From CAZHJK01 sp964533275 (GTDB taxonomy: Bacteria; Bacillota; Clostridia; Eubacteriales; Garciellaceae): a DNA stretch of 53,267 nt. The translations under genes were made by a program, and so were the position numbers. The notes under the pieces were generated by a model. It saw only the letters and a list, made by a program, of their open reading frames with translations, did not search any database and was not told the origin of the DNA. Where the stretch lies: NCBI GenBank assembly GCA_964533275.1, contig CAZHJK010000019.1:1-53267 (forward strand), given 5' to 3'. This document shows positions 1-8,395 of this stretch, piece after piece. Position 1 is the first letter of the stretch, and each line of letters begins with the position of its first letter.

Positions 1-141
1 CCTTTTCTCCATGGGTGTATATTCTACTTTGTCCCTCTGCTTTATCGGAATCTCTTAACAATGGGAGATGTAAAAAATATCGCCTTAGAGTTAGGAGGTA
101 CTACTAATTTTCTGCCTAACAATAATAAACCCTTAGTTTAA
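1..141 (+). CDS. C-terminal end of an unidentified protein (partial)
   Basis: Frame 1 is open from the first base to a TAA at 139-141, giving 46 residues that end in NNNKPLV. The stretch is rich in aromatic and hydrophobic residues at first (about residues 1-20), then polar, so it could be the tail of a membrane protein. I do not recognise the family. Its stop codon overlaps the stop codon of the convergent thiol peroxidase gene, a common tight convergent arrangement, which slightly supports it as a real gene. It could also be chance: the sequence begins inside the window and no start is visible. Confidence 0.4.
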   Translation, partial: PFLHGCIFYFVPLLYRNLLTMGDVKNIALELGGTTNFLPNNNKPLV

Positions 142-650
142 ATTAGCTTTTTAACTTCCTGTAATGCTTTATCATAATCAGGATGTTCAGTTACTTCCTT
201 TACATACTCCACATATCTAACTACATCATCCTTATCTAAAATAACTATACCTCTAGAGAGTAATCTTGCTTCTTCCATTGCAAATCCATAATTTTCACCA
301 AAGGAAAGAGACCTATGATCGGAAAATAGCTTCACTTTATCTATACCTTCAGCATCGCAATATCTTCCCTGGGCAAAGGGCAGGTCAACACTTATTGTCC
401 ATATTTCAACTTCAGGCAATTCTGCAGCTTCCTCATTAAACCTTCTTGTTTGAAAGGAACATACTCCTGTATCTATTGAGGGTACAACACTAAATATTCT
501 TACCTTTCCCCTTCCATCCTTTAAGGAAATTTCATTCATAGAATTATCTATCACCTTAAAATCCGGTGCCTTCATACCTATTTTTATTTCTGATCCTAGT
601 AAAGTCATTGGATTTCCACCCATTGTAACTATATTTTTTCTTTTTTCCAT
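138..650 (-). CDS. tpx: Thiol peroxidase Tpx (atypical 2-Cys peroxiredoxin)
   Basis: This cytoplasmic enzyme reduces H2O2 and alkyl hydroperoxides, normally with thioredoxin as electron donor. The 170-residue protein has the Tpx signature PSIDTGVCS with the peroxidatic cysteine at C64. The resolving cysteine is C98 in GRYCDAEG, about 34 residues later as in the family. The start at 650 has AGGAGG seven bases upstream. A second in-frame Met (residue 10) is nearer the usual Tpx N-terminus, so the first nine residues are a short extension if the chosen start is right. It is divergent from the EamA gene at 816. With the superoxide reductase at 25.2 kb it would complete a superoxide-to-water route in an anaerobe. 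Confidence 0.95.
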   Translation of the reverse strand: MEKRKNIVTMGGNPMTLLGSEIKIGMKAPDFKVIDNSMNEISLKDGRGKVRIFSVVPSIDTGVCSFQTRRFNEEAAELPEVEIWTISVDLPFAQGRYCDAEGIDKVKLFSDHRSLSFGENYGFAMEEARLLSRGIVILDKDDVVRYVEYVKEVTEHPDYDKALQEVKKLI

Positions 651-692
651 GTATTTACCTCCTCTTGTTTTATACCTTATCTTTACTTTTAC

Positions 693-720
693 CCTATAAA
701 CTAGTATTTAATCTTATCAA
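693..720 (-). promoter_or_regulatory. Candidate sigma-A promoter of tpx
   Basis: On the minus strand TTGATA (720-715) is followed after 16 bases by TATAGG (698-693), about 45 bases before the tpx start codon. It matches the -35 at five of six positions and the -10 at four of six. Confidence 0.35.
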
Positions 721-815
721 AAATTTACTTCTTTATTATATATGATAGAATATGAAATAAAAGAGTTTTTAGGTTTTTTATACATAGACTTATTTGAAGA
801 AAGGATGATAAATAA

Positions 816-1697
816 ATGACAGATAAAATTAAGGGTGCTATTCTTATTATTCTAGGGGTATTATTTTTTGCACTTATGAATTCATCAGTAAAATTTTTAG
901 GAGACCTTCCACTAATGCAGAAGGTTTTCTTTAGAAACTTATTTGCTTTTATCACGGCTCTCATATTACTTATTAAACATAAACAGTCTCTTAAGGGGAA
1001 AAATTACACCTTCCTTGTGTTGCGTTCAATTTTTGGATATCTAGGTTTAATTCTAAATTTTTATGCAATTTCAAAATTATATTTAGCAGATGCATCCATA
1101 TTACAAAATACAAATCCCTTTTTTGTTATTTTATTTTCTTTAATCTTTCTAAAGGAGCCCTTTAGAAAACATGTTATTCCGACGCTGTTTTTTGCTTTTT
1201 TAGGTGCCATTTTAGTGATTAAACCACAATTTAACTATTCTATTCTTCCTTCTATGGCAGGATTGGGTGCAGGAATAATGTCTGGAGCTTCCTATTGTAC
1301 AGTAAGGTATTTAAGTAAGATAGAAAGCCCTCAAACCATAATTTTCTATTTTGCCGGTATTTCAACTTTAATAACCCTTCCATTTTTGTTCATTGGTCAG
1401 TACATTCCTCCAACACCTATTCAATGGATGGGATTAATTTTTATAGGCATTTGCGGTACAGTTGCCCAGTTTTTTATAACAAATGGGTATCGTTATGCCC
1501 CTGCCAGTGAATTATCCATATATAATTATACACAAATCCTATTTACTCTGCTTTTAGGAATGATATTTTGGAGTGAAATCCCTGATCTCTTAAGTATATT
1601 AGGGGGAGTTTTAATCATCCTTGCTGGCTATATTAATTATCGCAATAGTAGACAAGAGAAAATAGAACAATCTTCTTGTGAAAATATGATACAATAA
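816..1697 (+). CDS. EamA-family (drug/metabolite superfamily) transporter
   Basis: A 293-residue integral membrane protein with about ten hydrophobic helices and the two-repeat EamA layout. The first half carries the FYAISKLYLADASIL stretch and the second half the YRYAPASELSIYNYTQI stretch, both typical of RhaT/S-adenosylmethionine-type DMT carriers. These proteins move small metabolites across the cytoplasmic membrane; the substrate cannot be read from sequence. GAAAGGATGA precedes the ATG. A close paralogue lies at 2180, with the two copies alike over their whole length, so this is a local duplication with a small gene between the copies. The three genes 816-3055 run in one direction with short gaps and look like one operon that continues into the patatin gene. 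Confidence 0.9.
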   Translation: MTDKIKGAILIILGVLFFALMNSSVKFLGDLPLMQKVFFRNLFAFITALILLIKHKQSLKGKNYTFLVLRSIFGYLGLILNFYAISKLYLADASILQNTNPFFVILFSLIFLKEPFRKHVIPTLFFAFLGAILVIKPQFNYSILPSMAGLGAGIMSGASYCTVRYLSKIESPQTIIFYFAGISTLITLPFLFIGQYIPPTPIQWMGLIFIGICGTVAQFFITNGYRYAPASELSIYNYTQILFTLLLGMIFWSEIPDLLSILGGVLIILAGYINYRNSRQEKIEQSSCENMIQ

Positions 1698-1718
1698 ATA
1701 AAATAGGAGGATTTGTAT

Positions 1719-2141
1719 ATGAAAATTACCCGTACCAACCCAATAAACGGTAACTATAAATCCCCTTCTAGGGTTAATAGAAAAAACAAAAATTTTTCTT
1801 CCGAATTTAACTTTACTAATGAAAAAGAAAGAAAAAAGCACCTAAAAACACTTTTAAATAAAATAAACAAAAAGGGTAAGCACATTATTTCTACTAATAG
1901 CATTCGTACTGTAGAAGAGTATAAAATAATGATCCAAGAATATCTTTCCTTAATAATCCAATCAGGATATAAAATTAAAAAAATAGATAGTCCCTGGAAG
2001 GGTCAACAATTGACAATTGTAGAATTACTAGACAGTGAGCTTGAAGAGTTAAGCCATCTAGTATTAGAGCAAAAGGATACATTATCTATAATAAATAAGG
2101 TTGATTGTATTTCTGGTATTTTACTCGACGCTTATAAATAA
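1719..2141 (+). CDS. YaaR-like (DUF327) protein
   Basis: A charged, lysine-rich cytoplasmic protein of 140 residues with no membrane segment. Its middle and end (TVEEYKIMIQEYLSLIIQSGYKIKKI, then VELLDSELEELSHLVL) fit the YaaR/DUF327 family of Firmicutes, whose function is not established. I start it at the ATG at 1719, eight bases after AGGAGG; a TTG six bases earlier (1713) is in frame but too close to that site. It lies between two paralogous EamA genes, so the duplication either spanned it or it moved in later. Family assignment rests on pattern recognition. Confidence 0.7.
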   Translation: MKITRTNPINGNYKSPSRVNRKNKNFSSEFNFTNEKERKKHLKTLLNKINKKGKHIISTNSIRTVEEYKIMIQEYLSLIIQSGYKIKKIDSPWKGQQLTIVELLDSELEELSHLVLEQKDTLSIINKVDCISGILLDAYK

Positions 2142-2179
2142 TTAAATTTTAATATCCCTTTAGAAAGGAGTATCTTGCT

Positions 2180-3055
2180 ATGAAAGATAAAACTAAGGGT
2201 GTTATTCTAATGCTTATTTCTGCATTGTTTTTTGCTTTAATGGCTTCAGCCGTAAAATGGACAGAGGATTTACCCCTTATGCAAAAGATCTTTTTTCGAG
2301 ATACAATCGGATTTATAGTTAGTGTGATATTAATTAAAAAAAGTCGCATTCCCTTTAAAGGCAATAATGTCCCCTTTCTTATTCTTCGTTCATTAATAGG
2401 TTTTTCAGCCATTGTTTTATATTTTTATGCTATTTCTAAATTGTATTTAGCTGATGCCTCAATATTAGAAAACACAAATCCTTTCTTTATTATTCTCTTT
2501 TCCTTTATTTTTTTAAAGGAGAATATAAAAAAATATCAAATTGCTACCTTAGTAATAGGCTTTTTAGGCGCATTATTGGTAATAAAGCCCCAATTTAACT
2601 ACACTATTGTACCCTCTATAATGGGCTTAGCCTCTGGAGTATTTGCAGGTGCTGCCTATACCATAGTAAGATATTTAAGTAAAACAGACTACCCACAAAC
2701 TATTATTTTTTATTTTACTGCTACTTCCCTTTTAATAACCCTACCATTTTTGTTTATGGGTCACTTCATAGCTCCTACCTTAATCCAATGGATTGGATTG
2801 ATATGTATCGCATTATCCGCTGCTACAGCACAATTCTTAATAACAAATGCCTATAGATATGCTCCCGCCAGTGAATTATCTATATATAATTATACTCAAA
2901 TCCTATTCGCATTATTTTTAGGGATGTTATTTTGGAGTGAAATCCCTGATCTTTTAAGCTTAACTGGAGGAGTATTAATAGTACTTTCTGGCTATATTAA
3001 TTATCGTTATAGCAGAGACAAACAGCCTATAGAACAAACACTAGAAAGCAGGTGA
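2180..3055 (+). CDS. EamA-family transporter, paralogue of the 816 gene
   Basis: A 291-residue membrane protein with about ten helices that aligns end to end with the product of 816-1697. The same blocks are kept (LPLMQKIFFRD, FYAISKLYLADASIL, YRYAPASELSIYNYTQI, FWSEIPDLLS), while the loops and the N-terminal third differ more. The DNA is also alike in the last 200 bases, suggesting fairly recent duplication or gene conversion. GAAAGGAG lies eight bases before the ATG. Its stop codon falls within the ribosome site of the lipase gene that follows, so the two are translationally close. The substrate is unknown. Confidence 0.9.
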   Translation: MKDKTKGVILMLISALFFALMASAVKWTEDLPLMQKIFFRDTIGFIVSVILIKKSRIPFKGNNVPFLILRSLIGFSAIVLYFYAISKLYLADASILENTNPFFIILFSFIFLKENIKKYQIATLVIGFLGALLVIKPQFNYTIVPSIMGLASGVFAGAAYTIVRYLSKTDYPQTIIFYFTATSLLITLPFLFMGHFIAPTLIQWIGLICIALSAATAQFLITNAYRYAPASELSIYNYTQILFALFLGMLFWSEIPDLLSLTGGVLIVLSGYINYRYSRDKQPIEQTLESR

Positions 3056-3060
3056 AAAAT

Positions 3061-3849
3061 TTGAATGGATATGGCTTAATATTAGGTGGTGGCGGTGCTA
3101 TGGGTTCCTATGAAATTGGAGTTTGGAAAGCATTAAGAGAGCTTAATTTAAAGATTGATGCTATTGCAGGAACTTCTGTAGGAGCCCTAAATGGTGCCAT
3201 GATTATACAAGATGACTTTGAAAAAGCTCTTGATCTATGGAGTAATATCACCTTAGATCAAATAATAAATGTGGATATCAAATTCCTAGATAAGGGATTG
3301 TTCCGGTGGACAAAGGAAGACTTTTCACTGTTTATTAACCTTTTTAAGGATTTAATTAAAAAAGGTGGACTTGATACAAAGCCTCTACGCCAACTATTGC
3401 AAGAAGCCATACATGAAGACCGTATAAGAGATGCAAACATGGATTTTGGTATTAATACCTATTCTATAACAGACCGAAAACCCCTGGAGCTATATTTAGA
3501 ACAAATACCTGAGGGAGAGCTAATCTCTTATCTATTGGCAAGTGCCTGTCTTCCTATTTTTAAAACAGCTGAAATAAATAATAAAAAGTTTCTTGATGGT
3601 GGATTTTATGATAATGTTCCTATAAATTTATTAGCTAGAAAAGGGTATAAAAAACTCATAGTAGTTGAACTATTACCAATAAACATAAAACGCCCACCGG
3701 AAACTGATAATTTAAATATTATTACAATAAAAAGCTCTCGTTCTTTGGGAAAACTTATGGAATTTAATCCCCAAAGAGCAAAAGCTAATATTAAACTAGG
3801 TTATAAGGATACTATGAAAATCTTTAAAGTCCTTGAAGGTAGATGGTAA
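3061..3849 (+). CDS. Patatin-like phospholipase (RssA/YchK type)
   Basis: A predicted serine lipase/acyl hydrolase with a Ser-Asp dyad. It has the oxyanion-hole glycines (LGGGGAMG), the nucleophile elbow GTSVG with Ser39, and the DGG motif with catalytic Asp179 followed by YDNVPI, counted from the start used here. There is no signal peptide, so it is probably cytoplasmic. I use the TTG at 3061 because AGGTGA ends five bases upstream; a GTG at 3052 overlaps the stop of the previous gene but has no ribosome site of its own. It closes the + strand run that began at 816. Substrates of bacterial RssA proteins are mostly unknown, so membrane lipid turnover is only a guess. Confidence 0.9.
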   Translation: MNGYGLILGGGGAMGSYEIGVWKALRELNLKIDAIAGTSVGALNGAMIIQDDFEKALDLWSNITLDQIINVDIKFLDKGLFRWTKEDFSLFINLFKDLIKKGGLDTKPLRQLLQEAIHEDRIRDANMDFGINTYSITDRKPLELYLEQIPEGELISYLLASACLPIFKTAEINNKKFLDGGFYDNVPINLLARKGYKKLIVVELLPINIKRPPETDNLNIITIKSSRSLGKLMEFNPQRAKANIKLGYKDTMKIFKVLEGRW

Positions 3850-3903
3850 AAGGGAGGTTTCCCTGTTCCCTGATAACTAATAACTGGTAACTGATAACTG
3901 TTC
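3850..3903. repeat. Short direct repeats of a TAACTG-type unit between convergent genes
   Basis: This small gap holds GGGAGGTTTCCC, an imperfect palindrome, followed by repeats of a (G)ATAACTG/GGTAACTG unit. It separates the convergent lipase and cardiolipin synthase genes. No U-run terminator is evident. Confidence 0.4.
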
Positions 3904-5376
3904 TTACAATATCGGTGAAAGTAATCGAGTAAAGGACTCTTTAATCTTTTCAAAAATAGAACGATTTATATAATCCTTTAATACTACTTCTGTGCTATCC
4001 TCAATATCCTGATAAAAGTCACTTTCCAATCTAGCTACTGTATCCTTGTTATAAATTAATGCATTTACCTCAAAATTTAGGCGAAAGCTTCTGATATCCA
4101 TATTTGCAGTACCAACAGAAGCAACAATTCCATCTACCAATAAAATCTTAGCATGTATAAAACCCTTATTATAAAAATAAACCCTAACACCTGCACTTAA
4201 TAATTCTCCAACATAGGATCTAGATGCCCAAAACACTGTTTTATGATCAGGTTTATCAGGAAGTATAATTCTAACATCCACTCCACTAAGGGCAGATGTT
4301 TTAAGTGCCATCAATAAACTTTCATCAGGTATAAAATAAGGTGATTCGATAAATATCTTTTCTTGGGCAGTAGCTATGCTTGTAAAGTATGCCTGCTGTA
4401 TACCCTTCCAAGGATGATCAGGACCACTAGCTGCAATTTGTATTAATTGTTCTCCGTAAAATATATGATCTGGAAAGAAATTTTTATAATCTTCAATCCT
4501 TTTCCCAGTTGTATAATACCAATCCATTAAAAATATGTATTGGAGAATATATACAGCTTCACCTTGAATCTTAAAATGAGTATCCCGCCAAAATCCTAAT
4601 TTATCACTGCCTACCCAATATTCATCTCCTACATTAAGTCCTCCAATAAAGCCTGTTTTCCCATCAACTACAACTATCTTTCTATGATTTCTAAAATTTA
4701 ATTTGCTATTTAGTATGGGTATTCTTACAGGTAGAAAGGGAGATAGCTCAACCCCTGCATCTTCTAATGATTTTAAATATTTTTTAGAAAGTCTTCTACT
4801 CCCTAATCCATCATAAATAAATCTCACCTTAACTCCTTGATGAGCCTTTAAAATCAATAATTTGCGCAATATATTACCGATCTTATCATTTTTTATTATA
4901 TAATATTCAACATGGATATGATGTTTAGCACTATGAATTACCTTGAAAATTGCTTTGAAGGTTTCTCTTCCATTTGTTAGAACCTCAGAATGATTATTAA
5001 TGGTAAAGGGGGATTTTGAATTTTGCAACAATAATGAGATTAATTTTTTCTGTTTATATATATCTTGATCATAGAAGGCATTAGCATCTTGTACTTTTTT
5101 AAATTGAAATTCAATCATACGGTCAAGATCCTTTTCGTCAATATTATCTTTTCTTTTAAAAATTCTTTTTTTTCTAAAATTTTGCCCAAAATATATATAA
5201 AAAACAAAACCCACTATTGGAAGAGCTATAAGTATAAGTAACCATGCTGCTGTTTTAGAGGGTTCTCTATTCTCAAAAAATATAACAATACTAATAAGTA
5301 CAATAAAAATAATAAATACCAATGTGATAGTCATACTTATATTATCTGTTAATGTTCCTAATGATAAACCTTGCAT
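3904..5376 (-). CDS. cls: Cardiolipin synthase (phospholipase D family)
   Basis: This membrane enzyme makes cardiolipin from two phosphatidylglycerol molecules. The 490-residue protein has two N-terminal membrane helices (about 15-34 and 43-62). Two HKD catalytic motifs follow: H231-K233-D238 in NFRNHRKIVVVDG, and H408-K410-D415 in FIHAKILLVDG. Each is followed by the glycine/asparagine stretch of the PLD fold (GGLN, GTANMD). Its length is normal for bacterial Cls. A long purine-rich ribosome site (GGGAGGTGGGAG) precedes the ATG. It shares its strand with the AI-2E permease upstream (gap 28 bases), so the two may be co-transcribed. Confidence 0.95.
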   Translation of the reverse strand: MQGLSLGTLTDNISMTITLVFIIFIVLISIVIFFENREPSKTAAWLLILIALPIVGFVFYIYFGQNFRKKRIFKRKDNIDEKDLDRMIEFQFKKVQDANAFYDQDIYKQKKLISLLLQNSKSPFTINNHSEVLTNGRETFKAIFKVIHSAKHHIHVEYYIIKNDKIGNILRKLLILKAHQGVKVRFIYDGLGSRRLSKKYLKSLEDAGVELSPFLPVRIPILNSKLNFRNHRKIVVVDGKTGFIGGLNVGDEYWVGSDKLGFWRDTHFKIQGEAVYILQYIFLMDWYYTTGKRIEDYKNFFPDHIFYGEQLIQIAASGPDHPWKGIQQAYFTSIATAQEKIFIESPYFIPDESLLMALKTSALSGVDVRIILPDKPDHKTVFWASRSYVGELLSAGVRVYFYNKGFIHAKILLVDGIVASVGTANMDIRSFRLNFEVNALIYNKDTVARLESDFYQDIEDSTEVVLKDYINRSIFEKIKESFTRLLSPIL

Positions 5377-5404
5377 CTCCCACCTCCCTACTAGACCCTA
5401 TAAA

Positions 5405-6592
5405 CTATTTAGTTATTGGATGATGACTTTCCTTTTCAATGGCTTGTAATATTAGAACTCTTATGACTGCAATAGTTGGAACCCCTAAAAACATTCCCAA
5501 GATTCCAAACATCCCGCCTCCAATAATAATAGCAAAAAGTACCCAAAAAGGATTTAAACCAACCCTTTCTCCTAAAACCTTAGGTTTTAAATAATTACCA
5601 TCAAATTGCTGCAATACAAGAATAAATAAGACAAGCCATAATGCTTTTATTGGACTATCGAAAAGAGTTATTATCACACCTGGTACCGCTCCAATAAAGG
5701 GTCCAAAAAAGGGAATTAAATTAGTGATACCTATAATGATACTTATTAAAAGTGCAAACCTTATATTCATTAAGAGCAGTCCAATAAAACATAAAATTCC
5801 AATAATTGTAGAATCAATTATATTTCCCAGTAGGTATTTACCAAATATCTCATCGGTTATATATAATACTTCCCTCCATCTTTTAACCTTTTTTGGATGA
5901 AAAGTATTAAAGTATTTATAGAAGCTTAAAAATAGTTCTTCTTTATCCTTTAAAATATAAAAGGCTATAAAAAGTGAAACAATTAAGGAAAAAAATCCAG
6001 AGGTAAATGAAATTACACTATTAACAAGATAAATAACTATTTGCTCTAAGGTACTTTGAGCATTATCTAATAAATCATTAATATAACTATCTATATTACC
6101 AACAAAATTATAGTTCCTTATAGCTTGACTATCTATGGGTAAACTATCTATAAAATTTTGAATTCTTTTATTAATATCCAGCTCTGTTAAAAACTCTCCT
6201 GTATCTTCTATATATTCAGGTATACCTATAATTAAATCCGTGATATTCTTTCCTATCCTAGGGATAGTAAATGATAGGAAACCTCCTAATATAACAAAGA
6301 TAATAATGTAAATTGTTAAAATACTAATTACCCTACATAGTTTTTTTCTCTTTATCTTATAATTAAAAAATCTCTCTTCTATCCATTTTATTGGTCTATA
6401 AAGGAAATAGGCTATTATAATACCAATAATAAATGGCCTAAACAATCCAAATACAAAATCTATTATAATACGGAAGGAATCAAAGGCACTTGAAAAGTTA
6501 TCAACCACTTTAAAAAATAGTATTAATGCCGCTAATGTAAAAAATGCATATAGGCTTATTCTAAAAGACTCTTTATCAAATTGTAATTTCAT
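5405..6592 (-). CDS. AI-2E family transporter (PerM/YdiK type)
   Basis: A 395-residue polytopic membrane protein. Helices lie near residues 10-30 and 35-65, then a long soluble stretch (about 120-190), then a helical C-terminal block with the family signature NLIPFFGPFIGAVPG and a final LGVPTIAVIR. The family includes the AI-2 exporter TqsA and Na+/H+ antiporters, so the substrate is open. AAGGA lies just upstream of the ATG. It lies 28 bases upstream of cls and is probably in one transcript with it. Confidence 0.9.
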   Translation of the reverse strand: MKLQFDKESFRISLYAFFTLAALILFFKVVDNFSSAFDSFRIIIDFVFGLFRPFIIGIIIAYFLYRPIKWIEERFFNYKIKRKKLCRVISILTIYIIIFVILGGFLSFTIPRIGKNITDLIIGIPEYIEDTGEFLTELDINKRIQNFIDSLPIDSQAIRNYNFVGNIDSYINDLLDNAQSTLEQIVIYLVNSVISFTSGFFSLIVSLFIAFYILKDKEELFLSFYKYFNTFHPKKVKRWREVLYITDEIFGKYLLGNIIDSTIIGILCFIGLLLMNIRFALLISIIIGITNLIPFFGPFIGAVPGVIITLFDSPIKALWLVLFILVLQQFDGNYLKPKVLGERVGLNPFWVLFAIIIGGGMFGILGMFLGVPTIAVIRVLILQAIEKESHHPITK

Positions 6593-6714
6593 TCCTTAAA
6601 TCCTTTCCCATTGATTTAAAAGATTTACATTTTAGCCATATCATACCATAATAATAAGCCTCTGTAAATCTTACAAAGACTTCATTTTCTTGATTATACC
6701 CCAAAATTTAAGCT

Positions 6715-7332
6715 TTAATAATTCTTCTTCTTTTCAAAAATTATATATTTTTTTACTATAATAATTCCCATGATTATAAAGATAAGAACACCAGCAGTAG
6801 TAATATTATATTTTTCTAAAAAGAGATAGACTCTATTTATATTCCCTCTAAAGTAATATCCCAACCATAAATATAATGTAGTCCAGGGCAATATACCTAT
6901 AAAGGTTAATATAAAGAACTTAAATATATTGATATTAGCAATACCTGCAAAATAAGAAACATAATTTCCAATAAAGAAGGGTCTAGAAATACATATACTA
7001 AATTCTCCATGCTTATAAAAAAATTCTTCCATGGTAGTAATTCTCTTCCTTGGGACTTTACAATATATCTCCAGAAAGTTAAACAAACTACCCTTAATAT
7101 TTTTCCCTATATAATAGGGGACAATTGAAGCTAAGCTATAAAATAATCCTCCTAAAAAAATAGCATACCATATATTTAGTCCACCCTTATATATAATAAA
7201 TCCTACTAATATTAATACTACAGACCCTGGAAAAGGTATAGATGTACCCTCAAGGGCAGTACTTAAAATAATGGCAATATAGCCATATTGATTAATAAAA
7301 GGTGTAATCGTAGATAATACTTTAATGTCCAT
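6715..7332 (-). CDS. DedA family (SNARE-associated/VTT domain) membrane protein
   Basis: A 205-residue polytopic protein with the DedA pattern: an early EGTSIPFPGS segment (residues about 29-38), the central GRPFFIGNYVSYFAGIA-like block and a GILPWTTLYLWLGYYF segment. DedA proteins act in membrane homeostasis, and several are now linked to undecaprenyl-phosphate or phospholipid recycling. Which role applies here cannot be seen. GGAGGAG lies eight bases before the ATG. With Cls and the AI-2E permease it forms a minus-strand group of membrane-related genes, with gaps of 28 and about 120 bases. Confidence 0.92.
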   Translation of the reverse strand: MDIKVLSTITPFINQYGYIAIILSTALEGTSIPFPGSVVLILVGFIIYKGGLNIWYAIFLGGLFYSLASIVPYYIGKNIKGSLFNFLEIYCKVPRKRITTMEEFFYKHGEFSICISRPFFIGNYVSYFAGIANINIFKFFILTFIGILPWTTLYLWLGYYFRGNINRVYLFLEKYNITTAGVLIFIIMGIIIVKKYIIFEKKKNY

Positions 7333-7680
7333 TTTTTAACTCCTCCATTTACTACTTAAGATAATTGCATTAAGCAATTACCTAACTTTATAACCATTTG
7401 TTTAAAACCCTAAAAGTAAAAGTTCCTTCAACTTTATTAGACGATTTGTTTCTATTTTTATTTCATTATATTCATAATACCCAAAAAAAAGCATTAAAGC
7501 AGCTTTTACCATAAAACAACTAAGCAACCCCTATTTAAATTTAGGAAAGTAAAACTTTCAGATAATATAAAAAACATACTATTGTATCATTTCAATTATA
7601 TTCCTAAAATATGATAAAAACAAAGGATATTGGAGATAAAAATAGAATAGGGAAATAATAAAAGATTTGAGGTGAATAAT
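7333..7680. other. Divergent intergenic region dedA / response regulator
   Basis: This AT-rich region of 348 bases separates divergent genes and should hold both promoters. It contains a small hairpin (AATTGC...GCAATT near 7366-7381) and one copy of the AT palindrome family (7541-7575). No open reading frame or RNA gene is recognisable. Confidence 0.5.
7541..7575. repeat. AT-palindrome repeat, degenerate copy
   Basis: AGGAAAGT and ACTTTC flank a three-base centre, followed by ATAATATAAAAA. The same layout occurs at 16579-16617, 34885-34927 and 40166-40208. The left arm of this copy is degenerate. Confidence 0.5.
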
Positions 7681-8367
7681 TTGAATTTACTGATAGTAGA
7701 TGATGAGGTTCTTTTAGTAAAGGGGCTTAAAAAGAGTTTAGAAATGGAAGGATATAATGTATTTACTGCTTATGATGGTCATGAGGCTCTAAGACAATTG
7801 CAGGAACAAGCAATAAATTTTATAATTTTAGATCTAATGTTGCCAAAAATAGATGGATTAACACTTTGTAAAAAAATAAGAGAAAAAATGGATACGCCTA
7901 TTGTAATGCTTACAGCAAAACATGATGATATTGATAAAATATTGGGATTGGAATTAGGAGCTGATGACTATATAACAAAACCCTTTAATACCAGAGAATT
8001 GGTAGCTCGTATTAAGGCAATACAAAGACGAATGGAACAACAAAACCAAAATACAACTGTGTATTGTTCTGGACCATTAAAGGTTAATGTATTAGAAAGA
8101 CGAGTATTTCTAGGGGCAAAAGAATTATATTTAACCCTTAAAGAGTTTGACCTGCTTCAACTGCTTATGAAAAATAGAGGACAGGTTTTTTCAAGGGATC
8201 AACTCTTTGAATTAATCTGGAATGAACCTATTGTAGATACACGAAATATTGATGTTCATATAAGAAATCTAAGAGAAAAGATAGAAGAGAATCCTAGTCA
8301 TCCACAATTTATAAAAACCAAATGGGGAGTGGGCTATTATTTTAGTAAGGATAATGTAATTGCATAA
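7681..8367 (+). CDS. OmpR/PhoB-family response regulator
   Basis: A 228-residue DNA-binding response regulator. The receiver domain (1-115) has the acidic pair D7-D8, phosphoacceptor D51, T78 and K100. The winged-helix domain (about 128-225) includes LTLKEFDLLQLL and the GVGYYF end. I start at the TTG at 7681, with GAGGTG upstream; the GTG at 7672 overlaps that ribosome site and has none of its own. The partner histidine kinase begins 28 bases downstream. The signal is unknown. Direct repeats upstream of the lipoprotein gene at 9881 have the spacing expected for a regulator of this family. Confidence 0.95.
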   Translation: MNLLIVDDEVLLVKGLKKSLEMEGYNVFTAYDGHEALRQLQEQAINFIILDLMLPKIDGLTLCKKIREKMDTPIVMLTAKHDDIDKILGLELGADDYITKPFNTRELVARIKAIQRRMEQQNQNTTVYCSGPLKVNVLERRVFLGAKELYLTLKEFDLLQLLMKNRGQVFSRDQLFELIWNEPIVDTRNIDVHIRNLREKIEENPSHPQFIKTKWGVGYYFSKDNVIA

Positions 8368-8395
8368 TGTAGAACATTATCCTAGGAGGTAAGCT

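Noticed and set aside
3850..3903. CRISPR-like short repeats (TAACTG units)
   Set aside because: The units are only 9-11 bases and contiguous, with no spacers of constant length.
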